Origin: JBBQSN01 sp038213835 | GTDB lineage: Bacteria > Actinomycetota > Actinomycetes > Actinomycetales > CAWJMD01 | DNA: 12,528 nt | Direction: 5' to 3' | Assembly (NCBI GenBank): GCA_038213835.1 | Contig: JBBQSN010000103.1 | Coordinates: 1 to 12,528 of the forward strand | Part shown: piece after piece, positions 1 through 6,408 of the stretch | Layout: each line of letters opens with the position of its first letter | Position numbering within the stretch: the first letter of the stretch is position 1 | Made by a program: the position numbers and the translations under genes | The notes under the pieces: model-generated | Databases searched by the model: none | Told to the model about the DNA's origin: nothing | Seen by the model: only the letters and a program-made list of their open reading frames with translations

Positions 1-1185
1 GTCGACGGCCTTGGCCACCACCCCGGCGAGCACGCCGAGCAGCCGCAGGATGACGAACGTGCGTGCGTTGGTCGGAGCGGGGAAGACGGGGGTCAGCAGC
101 GTCCCCTTCTCGGGGAAGCGCATCTCGATCAGCGGCAGCACCCCCTCGTTGACGTCGAGCTCGGCCATCCGCTCGGGCGTCTCGGCGAGGTTGCGCAGGA
201 TGGGGGCCAGCCACTTGGCCAGGAAGTTGCCGCCGGCGTAGTCGCCGCAGTGGTTGATCGGGCCCTTGGCCTGCGGGCCGGTGCCGGTGAAGTCGATGAT
301 CAGCCGTTCGCCGCCGGGGTCGTCGGTGTCGGTGCGCGTCAGGGTGATGCGCTGCGTGTGCAGCCGCGGCTCGTCGACGCCGTCGTGCTCGGCGTAGTCC
401 TCCCAGACGTACTCCCCCACAGGGATCTTCGCCAGGATCTCGCGGCGGTAGATCTCGGTGGTGAAGTCCATCGAGGCGTCGAAGCAGGCCTCGACCGTCT
501 CCACGCCGTACCGGTCGAACAGCTCGCCGAGCCGGCGCGCTCCCATCAGGCAGGCGGCGCACTCGGCGTCGAGGTCGGCGGCCAGCGAGTCGGGCATCCG
601 CGAGTTGCGAGTCATGATCTTGAGCGCGGCCTCGTTGGGCACGCCGGCGTCCCAGAGCCGGATCGGGGGGACCATCAGTCCCTCCTCGAACACCGACGTC
701 GCCGTGGACGGCATCGACCCCGGCACCGCTCCCCCGATGTCGTCGTGGTGCCCGAAGGCCTGCACGAAGGCGACCACCTCGGGCGCCTCGGCATCCTGCC
801 GCGTGGCGAAGACCGGCACCGTGACGCACAGGTCCGGCAGGTGCCCGATGCCGCCCTCGGACCGGTAGACGTCGTTGTGGAAGAACACGTCTCCGGGTCG
901 CATCGTCTCGAGCGGGTAGTCGCGCGCGATCGGGTGAACCAGGGCCGAGTACGACCGGCCGGTGAGCTTACGCAGGTTGCGGTCGTGGATGCCGGCCCGG
1001 AAGTCGTGGGCGTCGCGGATCATCGGCGACCGCGACGTGCGGGCGATCGCGGTCTCCACCTCCATCTCGACGCTGGCCAGGTAGCCGGCCACGATCTCGA
1101 CCAGGATCGGGTCGGGCGCGGGCCCGTCGACCGGGGTGAGCCGGTACGGCTTCCCCGTGCGCGTCATCACCTGGGGGTCGCTCAC
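1..1185 (-). CDS. hyuB: Hydantoinase B / oxoprolinase family subunit, partial (C-terminus beyond left edge)
   Basis: This is the B subunit of the ATP-dependent HyuA/HyuB family, which includes N-methylhydantoinase, 5-oxoprolinase and the acetone and acetophenone carboxylases. It works with HyuA in the cytoplasm. I translated 395 codons, against roughly 520-590 for the family, so the C-terminal quarter or more is missing. Family motifs are clear: PGDVFFHNDVY (residues 97-107) followed by GGIGHLPD (111-118), GHHDDIGG..PGSMPS (145-160), FEEGLMVPP (166-174), and DFTGTGPQ..GPINHCGD about two thirds along. The histidines and aspartates in the first two are the presumed metal and substrate site. The start is a GTG at 1185-1183 overlapping the hyuA stop (GTGA), with an ideal GGAGG seven bases upstream. 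Overlap with hyuA indicates translational coupling. The exact substrate cannot be read from sequence. Confidence 0.93.
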   Translation of the reverse strand, partial: MSDPQVMTRTGKPYRLTPVDGPAPDPILVEIVAGYLASVEMEVETAIARTSRSPMIRDAHDFRAGIHDRNLRKLTGRSYSALVHPIARDYPLETMRPGDVFFHNDVYRSEGGIGHLPDLCVTVPVFATRQDAEAPEVVAFVQAFGHHDDIGGAVPGSMPSTATSVFEEGLMVPPIRLWDAGVPNEAALKIMTRNSRMPDSLAADLDAECAACLMGARRLGELFDRYGVETVEACFDASMDFTTEIYRREILAKIPVGEYVWEDYAEHDGVDEPRLHTQRITLTRTDTDDPGGERLIIDFTGTGPQAKGPINHCGDYAGGNFLAKWLAPILRNLAETPERMAELDVNEGVLPLIEMRFPEKGTLLTPVFPAPTNARTFVILRLLGVLAGVVAKAVD

Positions 1186-3287
1186 GTGGACGCCTCCGTC
1201 CGTGCCAGGCGCACGTTGCCGAAGCCGTCGACCTCGGCCCGGAAGCCCGGGTGCACCGGGATGGTGGAGCCGAACTCCTCGATCACTGCCGGCCCTTCGA
1301 CGACGTCGCCGGCACCGAGCAAGGACCGTTGGTAGAGAACGGCTTCGGTCCAGCCGTCGAAGTACGCGTTCCGCGTCCCGGTCCGGGCGGCCTCGGCGCC
1401 GCTGCCGGGCTCCGTGGTGCGCAGGTCCGGCCGACGGATCGGCCCGACCCCGGTGACCCGCAGGTTGACCCACTCGACCTGCTGCGTCAGGTCCGCCGCG
1501 AAGTCGTAGCCGTACAGCGAACGGTGCTCCGCGTGGAACCGGTCGGCGGTGGCGTCCGCGAGGGCCTGGGAGAAGTCGCCGACGTCGAGGTCGACCCGCA
1601 CCTCGAAGGCCTGTCCGAAGTACCGCACGTCTGCTGTCCGCTCGAACTGGCGCTCGTCGGGGCCGAAACCCTCTGCCGCCAGGGCGGCGGCCGCGTCCGC
1701 GGTGAGGTCGTCGAGGATCACCTGCACCTGAGCGTGGTCGAGCCGGTCGTGCCGGCGCACGTGGGTGCGCACGTAGTCGTTGCGCACGTCGACGGTCAGG
1801 AGCCCGAAGGCCGACAGGTTGCCCGGGTCCGGTGGGACCAGCACGCCGGCGAGACCCAACACGTCGACGAGCCGGCAGGCCAGCAGCGACCCGGAGCCGC
1901 CGAACGTGACGAGGGTGAAGTCGCGGACGTCGAGCCCGCGCTTGACGCTGATCTGCCGCAGCGCGTTCGCCTGGTTCCAGGCCGAGATCTCCAGGATGCC
2001 CGCGGCGCACTCCTGCACCCCCAGCCCCAGCCGGGACGCCAGCGCGGCGACGCCCTCGCCCGCCGACCCGACGTCGAGCGGGATCTCGCCGCCCAGCAGG
2101 TGCGGCGGGATCCGTCCGAGCAGCAGGTGGGCGTCGGTGATGGTCGGCTCGGTGCCGCCCCTGCGGTAGCAGAGCGGCCCGGGGTCGGCGCCCGCCGACT
2201 GCGGGCCGACGCGCAGCCTCCCCTCGGGGGTCACCCACGCGATCGAACCACCACCGGCCCCCACCGTGACGACGTCGATCATCGGGATCTTGGACGGGTA
2301 CGCGCCGACGGTGCCCTCGGTGGTGAGCGCAGGGCGGCCGTCCACGACCACGGTGACGTCGGTGGACGTGCCGCCGCCGTCGCAGGTGAGCACCTTGTCG
2401 ACCCCGGCCGCCTGCGCGACCAGTGCGGCGCCGAGCGCCCCCGCGGCGGGACCGGAGAGAACGGTCGTGATCGGCTGCTTGATCACCTCGGCGGCCGACA
2501 GCACGCCGCCGTTGGACTTCATCACGTAGAACGGGACGTCCCGCGGGGTGCCGTCGCTGGTGGCGTAGTCGGCCAGCCGGCGGGCGATGTTCTCCACGTA
2601 CCGGCGGATGCTCGGCTTCACCGCGGCGTCGACCAGCGTGGTGACCGACCGCTCGTACTCGCGGTACTCGCGCAGCACCTCGGAGGAGATGCTGACCGTG
2701 GCCTCGGGATGCACCTGCGCCAGGACGTCCCGCATCGCCTCCTCGTGCGCCGGGTCCGCGTAGGAGTGCAGGAAGCAGACCCCGATCGTGGTGATGCCGG
2801 CCTCGCGCAGGAACTCGGCCGCGGCCCGCGCCTGCCCGACGTCGAACGGCCGTACCTCGCTGCCGTCGACCGCCAGCCGACCGCCGACCGTGCGGACCCG
2901 GTCGGCCGGGACGATGCGCGGCGGCTTCACCCAGAAGTAGCTGTTGCCGTAGCCGTCCGGCACCGACTGCCGGGCGATCTCCAGCACGTGGCGGTAGCCC
3001 TCGGTCGTGATGAACCCGAGGTTCTCGACCTTGCCCTCGAGCAGCTTGTTGGTCGCGACCGTCGTGCCGTGGCTCACCGCGGTGATGGCCTCGCCGCCCA
3101 CGGGCTCGTCCTGGGTGCCGAGCAGGCCCAGCACCTTGTCGATGCCGGCGAGGAACCCCTCGGCCGGGTCACCGGGGGTCGACGGCGTCTTGGTGGTGAC
3201 GACCGCGCCGGAGTCCTCGTCGACCGCCACCACGTCGGTGAACGTGCCGCCGGTGTCGATCCCGACCCTGATCCTGCGCGCTGCCAC
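1182..3287 (-). CDS. hyuA: Hydantoinase A / oxoprolinase family subunit
   Basis: HyuA is the ATP-binding (ASKHA-fold) subunit that, with HyuB, uses ATP to activate a cyclic amide, lactam or ketone for hydrolysis or carboxylation. With a GTG start at 3287 the protein has 701 residues, normal for the family. Visible motifs, in order, are the phosphate-binding GIDTGGTFTDV (9-19), SHGTTVATN (72-80), SNGG (258-261), SGPAAGALGA (from 278) and CDGGGTSTDV (302-311), then the hydantoinase A core with GGSGSLLAC and the C-terminal domain. The reading frame stays open to a GTG at 3344, which would add 19 residues. I prefer 3287 because family members begin just before the R-x-G-I-D-T-G-G strand. The ribosome site there (GCAGG) is only moderate, so the start is less sure than the gene. 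No confident promoter was found between the upstream hairpin and this start. Substrate unknown. Confidence 0.93.
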   Translation of the reverse strand: MAARRIRVGIDTGGTFTDVVAVDEDSGAVVTTKTPSTPGDPAEGFLAGIDKVLGLLGTQDEPVGGEAITAVSHGTTVATNKLLEGKVENLGFITTEGYRHVLEIARQSVPDGYGNSYFWVKPPRIVPADRVRTVGGRLAVDGSEVRPFDVGQARAAAEFLREAGITTIGVCFLHSYADPAHEEAMRDVLAQVHPEATVSISSEVLREYREYERSVTTLVDAAVKPSIRRYVENIARRLADYATSDGTPRDVPFYVMKSNGGVLSAAEVIKQPITTVLSGPAAGALGAALVAQAAGVDKVLTCDGGGTSTDVTVVVDGRPALTTEGTVGAYPSKIPMIDVVTVGAGGGSIAWVTPEGRLRVGPQSAGADPGPLCYRRGGTEPTITDAHLLLGRIPPHLLGGEIPLDVGSAGEGVAALASRLGLGVQECAAGILEISAWNQANALRQISVKRGLDVRDFTLVTFGGSGSLLACRLVDVLGLAGVLVPPDPGNLSAFGLLTVDVRNDYVRTHVRRHDRLDHAQVQVILDDLTADAAAALAAEGFGPDERQFERTADVRYFGQAFEVRVDLDVGDFSQALADATADRFHAEHRSLYGYDFAADLTQQVEWVNLRVTGVGPIRRPDLRTTEPGSGAEAARTGTRNAYFDGWTEAVLYQRSLLGAGDVVEGPAVIEEFGSTIPVHPGFRAEVDGFGNVRLARTEAST
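1193..1197 (-). promoter_or_regulatory. Ribosome binding site of hyuB
   Basis: GGAGG on the minus strand, seven bases before the GTG at 1185, inside the end of hyuA. It fixes the hyuB start. Confidence 0.8.
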
Positions 3288-3394
3288 GGGTCGAGCCTGC
3301 CAGCACAGCCGCACCGGCGGCTTGTCGGTGTCTGCCAACGGCACCCCGGACAGGTTGTCAGCCAGTGCGAGCGCTCAGCAGGACAGAAGCGTCA

Positions 3395-3426
3395 GCACCA
3401 GGACGGTGGCGAGACCGTCCCGGTGC
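3395..3426 (-). terminator. Probable terminator hairpin after the sigma/membrane-protein operon
   Basis: Near-perfect inverted repeat beginning 21 bases past the stop of the membrane-protein gene. The inner arms GGACGGT (3401-3407) and ACCGTCC (3414-3420) pair perfectly around a six-base loop. After one A/C mismatch (3400/3421), the outer arms GCACC (3395-3399) and GGTGC (3422-3426) pair as well. The minus-strand tract that follows has only scattered T residues, as is common for actinobacterial terminators. It separates the sigma operon from hyuA. Confidence 0.7.
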
Positions 3427-3447
3427 CGACAGACCCCAGGCTACCGC

Positions 3448-4386
3448 TCAGCGCCGGACGGCTTCGTACCGCGGCCGCAGCCGCTCCCACTCGGCGCTCG
3501 ACTCCTGGACGAAGGTCGCCCTGAGCCCGTCCCCGAACGCCGGGTCGTCGATCACGGTGACGACGTTGCGGTCCAGCACCAGCAGCGCCGCCGTGGAGTA
3601 GAACAGCTCGTCGCCCTGGCTGAAGGCACCGTCGTCGGCGGCCGTCACCAGTTCCCTGGTGCCGACCCAGAACGACTCGTCCCCGAGCTCGACCTGGCCA
3701 CCGACGTAGCTGCGCTCGACGCCCGGCTGACCCTCGATCGGCCCGGACCCGGCCGCGTGGCAGGCGCGCATCGCCGTCCGCAGGGCGTCGAAGGCCTGCG
3801 CCGCGGTGGCGGAGTCCGGGAAGACTGCCAGCTGCCGCAGCGAACCGGACTCGGCGCCCGGCACGAGCACGGTCCGGGCGGCCAGCACGCCCCCTCCCGG
3901 GATCGCCTGGTCGCACCCGTGCACGAGCAGCGGCTGGACCGAGGTGTCGACCTGCGGCGGGAAGTCCGCGTCCTGCTGCCACAGCCGCTCGCGCTCGAAC
4001 CGCACCTGTTCGACGAAGGCCTGCGCCTCGACCTGCTGGAGGGCTTCCTGCGCGTCCTGCTCGGCGGACCCGGTGGTGCCCGGGATGCTGCTCGGGTCGG
4101 CGCTGCTCGTCGGATCGGTGCTGGGTGTCGGTGCGGTGGTCGGCGACAGGCTGACCGAGGGTGCCGGGCCGGCCGGCGGGGCCGACGCGTGGTTCGGCAG
4201 CAGCAGCGTGCTCCCGGCGACCGCGACGGCGGCGAGGGCGAGGACGACCACCGAGCCACCGACCACCCTCCGCTGGGTGCGGTGCCGGGTGGCGGAGCGA
4301 CGCACGGCCGAGCCGGCCGGGACCACGAAGGTGTCCGCGCCGGCTGCGTCGGCCAGGTGCTCCCGCAGGGTGTCGTCGTGGCTCAT
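3448..4386 (-). CDS. Single-pass membrane protein, candidate anti-sigma factor of the adjacent ECF sigma
   Basis: A 312-residue protein of unrecognised family. Its layout is a short charged cytoplasmic N-terminus (1-40), one transmembrane helix (about 41-63, RRVVGGSVVVLALAAVAVAG), a Pro/Ser/Thr-rich linker (about 66-107), and an exported C-terminal domain of about 200 residues. That domain has two cysteines, C158 and C209, which could form a disulfide. The ATG at 4386 overlaps the sigma stop (ATGA), so the two genes are translationally coupled. Position and topology suggest an anti-sigma or sensor role, but the HxxxCxxC zinc anti-sigma motif is absent and the cytoplasmic part is only about 40 residues. 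The anti-sigma role is inferred from context. An alternative is a membrane or lipid-linked protein merely co-expressed with the sigma. The frame is open further upstream, but an earlier start would overlap deeply into the sigma gene. Confidence 0.85.
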   Translation of the reverse strand: MSHDDTLREHLADAAGADTFVVPAGSAVRRSATRHRTQRRVVGGSVVVLALAAVAVAGSTLLLPNHASAPPAGPAPSVSLSPTTAPTPSTDPTSSADPSSIPGTTGSAEQDAQEALQQVEAQAFVEQVRFERERLWQQDADFPPQVDTSVQPLLVHGCDQAIPGGGVLAARTVLVPGAESGSLRQLAVFPDSATAAQAFDALRTAMRACHAAGSGPIEGQPGVERSYVGGQVELGDESFWVGTRELVTAADDGAFSQGDELFYSTAALLVLDRNVVTVIDDPAFGDGLRATFVQESSAEWERLRPRYEAVRR

Positions 4387-4904
4387 GGCTGTGCCGTCCT
4401 GTCCGCGAGGTCGATCGTGGTCCCGGGGTCCTGGAGGATCTCGGCGAGCTTCTGGCGGCCGCGGCTGAGCCGGGACTTGACCGCGGACGGGGTCGAGCCC
4501 GTCTCGGCGGCCACCGCGGCGACGTCCAGGTCGCACAGGTGATGCAGCACGATCGCCGTGCGCTGGACATCCGGCAGCTGCTGCAGAGCGGCCACCAGCG
4601 CCGCCCGGTCCGGGGACGCCGCCTCGTGTCCGGCCTCGTCAAGCCCGCTGCCGTGCCGCTGCCAGGCGGTGGCCGCGTTCCGGACCTTCCTCCACCGGCT
4701 GACGGCGAGCCATCGGGCGACGGTGCGCACCCAGGCCTCGGGCGCGTCGGCGTGCCGAACGGTGTCCCAGCGCAGCCAGGCACGCTCGAACGCCTCCTGC
4801 ACGCAGTCGCGTGCCTCCTCACGGTCTCCGATCATCAGGAACAGCTGTCCTGACAACCGGTGGACCGTCGACGCGTTGAACACGTCGAAGTCGTCTTCGT
4901 GCAC
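4383..4904 (-). CDS. ECF (extracytoplasmic function) RNA polymerase sigma factor, SigE-family-like
   Basis: A 173-residue sigma-70 family protein with only regions 2 and 4, as in ECF sigmas. Region 2 spans about residues 8-75 and holds GDREEARDCVQEAFERAW (26-43) followed by the RTVARWLAVSRWR stretch that contacts the -10 element. Region 4 spans about 103-155, with LPDVQRTAIVLHHLCDLDVAAVA and the helix-turn-helix STPSAVKSRLSRGRQKL (137-153) that reads the -35 element. The overall pattern resembles the actinobacterial SigE-like group. The GTG start at 4904 follows AGGGGG at a spacing of 4 bases. Its stop overlaps the start of the membrane protein downstream, which probably holds the sigma inactive until a signal arrives. 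The signal and regulon are not evident from the sequence. Confidence 0.93.
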   Translation of the reverse strand: MHEDDFDVFNASTVHRLSGQLFLMIGDREEARDCVQEAFERAWLRWDTVRHADAPEAWVRTVARWLAVSRWRKVRNAATAWQRHGSGLDEAGHEAASPDRAALVAALQQLPDVQRTAIVLHHLCDLDVAAVAAETGSTPSAVKSRLSRGRQKLAEILQDPGTTIDLADRTAQP

Positions 4905-4944
4905 CGGGCCCCCTGTGTCCCTCGTCGTGCGCTGTCACCACCCT

Positions 4945-4969
4945 GACGCCCGGGGGCGCCGCCCGGTCG
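4945..4969 (-). promoter_or_regulatory. Candidate ECF-type promoter of the sigma operon
   Basis: On the minus strand, CGACC (4969-4965) is followed after exactly 16 bases by CGTC (4948-4945). This resembles the AACC-N16-CGTC layout common to actinobacterial ECF promoters and would put the transcription start near 4937, about 30 bases before the GTG. It suggests that the sigma transcribes its own operon. The match is short and in GC-rich DNA, so this is a candidate only. Confidence 0.4.
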
Positions 4970-4977
4970 CAGCGACC
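4965..4977. repeat. Perfect 13-base palindrome overlapping the candidate -35 element
   Basis: GGTCGC-A-GCGACC on the plus strand: two perfect six-base arms around one central base. It covers the CGACC -35 candidate of the sigma operon and starts 28 bases after the xylB stop (in the direction of transcription). It could be an operator. With a one-base centre it is unlikely to act as a hairpin terminator for xylB. Confidence 0.4.
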
Positions 4978-5004
4978 CAGGAGATCTGTCCCGGCGAGGT
5001 GCTC

Positions 5005-6408
5005 TCAGCGCAGGTCGGCCGCCCGCAGGGCCAGGTAGCGGTCCCGCGCCTGCGCGGCCCGGGGGTCGCCGGTGGGCTCGGACGTCGCGTCCACGCCGCC
5101 CTCCCAGCGCGGCAGCTCGCCGGTCAGCGCCCAGCTGGCCTGCCGGGCGGCGCCCAGGGCCACGTACTCCCCCGCCGCCGGCACCACGACCGGGACGCCG
5201 AACAGGTCGGCGGCCGACGCCCGGACGGCTGCTGATGCGGACGCGCCGCCGATGAGGAGCACCCGCTCTACCCGGATCCCCTTCTCTCGCAGGGCATCGG
5301 CACCAGCGACGAGATTCAGCAGCATGCCCTCGACCGCAGCGCGGGCCAGGTTGGCCGGTGTCGCGTTGCTCCGGGTGAGCCCGCTGAGGGTGCCGGTGGC
5401 GTCCGGCAGGTCGGGGGTGCGCTCCCCGTCCAGGTACGGCAGCAGGGTCAGCCCACCCGCCCCCGGCTCCGCCGCCAGGGCGAGGCGGTCGAGCCCGGCG
5501 AGGTCGGCCCCCAGCATCGCCGCGGCGGCGGTCAGCACGCGGGCGGCGTTCAGGGTGCATGCGAGCGGGAGGTGCCTGCCGGTCGCGTCGGCGAACCCGG
5601 CGATGATCCCCGTGGGGTCGCCGACGGGCCGGTCGTGGGTGGCGAAGACGGTGCCGCTGGTGCCCAGCGAGACGGCGACGTCGCCGGGCGACAGCTGGAG
5701 GCCGAGGGCGGCCGCCATGTTGTCGCCGGTGCCCGCGGCGACCAGACGGCCGTCGGCGGTGGACCCCGCCGCGTCGGACGGGCCTAGCACGCGCGGCAGC
5801 TCCAGGTCGCGGCCGAACGCCCGCTCCACCAGGTCGTGCCGGTAGTCACCGGTCGCGGCCGACCAGTAGCCCGTGCCGGAGGCGTCGCCCCGGTCCGTGG
5901 TCCAGCCGTCGAAGCCACCGCCGTCCTGCAGGATCCGGCCCGTCAGCCAGTCGTGGGGCAGCACCACCCGGGCGACCCGGGCGGCGAGGTCGGGCTCGTG
6001 CTCGGCCAGCCAGCGCAGCTTGGTGACCGTGATCGCCGCGACCGGGACCACGTCGACCGCCTCGACCCACGCGGCCGGACCGCCGAGCTCGTCGACGAGC
6101 GCCGTCGCGGCCCCGGCCGACCGGGTGTCGTTCCACAGCAACGCATCCCGCACCACCTGGTCGTCCTCGTCGAGCACGACCATCCCGTGCTGCTGGCCAC
6201 CCACGGCCAGGGCCTCCACGCCGTCGAGCAGCCCGTCCGCGGTGGCGGAGGTCCAGGCCTCCCACCAGGCGGACGGGTCGATGCTCGTGCCGTCCGGGTG
6301 GGGCGCTCGTCCGCTGCGCACGACCTCGCCGGTCGCCGCACGGCAGACCAGCACCTTGGTGGACTGGGTCGAGGAGTCGACCCCGGCGACGAGGCGGTCC
6401 TCAGCCAC
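5005..6408 (-). CDS. xylB: Xylulokinase (FGGY carbohydrate kinase)
   Basis: This enzyme phosphorylates D-xylulose with ATP to D-xylulose 5-phosphate, which feeds the pentose phosphate pathway. From the GTG at 6408 the protein has 467 residues, close to typical XylB. The N-terminal ATPase strand AGVDSSTQSTK (8-18) carries the conserved aspartate D11, GGQQHGM (70-76) is the substrate-side signature of xylulokinases, and TGDN holds D229, matching the catalytic base of Escherichia coli XylB (D233). SLGTSGTVFA (247-256) and the C-terminal LIGGASAS nucleotide loop follow. The start overlaps the mtlK stop by 8 bases. An alternative GTG at 6438 would add 10 residues without homology to the family N-terminus. 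It is the last gene of the polyol cluster, so ketose phosphorylation is its final step. The QQHGM signature favours xylulose over ribulose or glycerol. Confidence 0.93.
   Translation of the reverse strand: MAEDRLVAGVDSSTQSTKVLVCRAATGEVVRSGRAPHPDGTSIDPSAWWEAWTSATADGLLDGVEALAVGGQQHGMVVLDEDDQVVRDALLWNDTRSAGAATALVDELGGPAAWVEAVDVVPVAAITVTKLRWLAEHEPDLAARVARVVLPHDWLTGRILQDGGGFDGWTTDRGDASGTGYWSAATGDYRHDLVERAFGRDLELPRVLGPSDAAGSTADGRLVAAGTGDNMAAALGLQLSPGDVAVSLGTSGTVFATHDRPVGDPTGIIAGFADATGRHLPLACTLNAARVLTAAAAMLGADLAGLDRLALAAEPGAGGLTLLPYLDGERTPDLPDATGTLSGLTRSNATPANLARAAVEGMLLNLVAGADALREKGIRVERVLLIGGASASAAVRASAADLFGVPVVVPAAGEYVALGAARQASWALTGELPRWEGGVDATSEPTGDPRAAQARDRYLALRAADLR

Noticed and set aside
3369..3376. 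GAGCGCTC palindrome upstream of hyuA
   Set aside because: Eight perfect bases are expected often by chance in DNA this GC-rich, and it is not positioned on any promoter element I can support.
1251..3524. Long open frame on the plus strand (about 757 codons) opposite hyuA
   Set aside because: Its product is a low-complexity Arg/Gly/Val/Asp/His-rich string without motifs, as expected from the complement of a high-GC coding frame. hyuA on the other strand has full family motifs.
4387..4536. Longer start for the membrane protein, adding 50 residues
   Set aside because: It would overlap the end of the sigma gene by about 150 bases with an Arg/Pro/Gly-rich string. The ATG at 4386 forms the usual ATGA overlap with an AGGA upstream.
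3007..4542. Long plus-strand open frame (about 511 codons) across the hyuA start and the membrane-protein gene
   Set aside because: It crosses the terminator hairpin and gene boundaries with no ribosome site or recognisable domain; a GC-driven shadow.
4905..5004. Terminator between xylB and the sigma operon
   Set aside because: The only strong symmetry is the 13-base palindrome with a one-base centre, which cannot form a good hairpin, and no T-rich tract follows. It fits an operator better.
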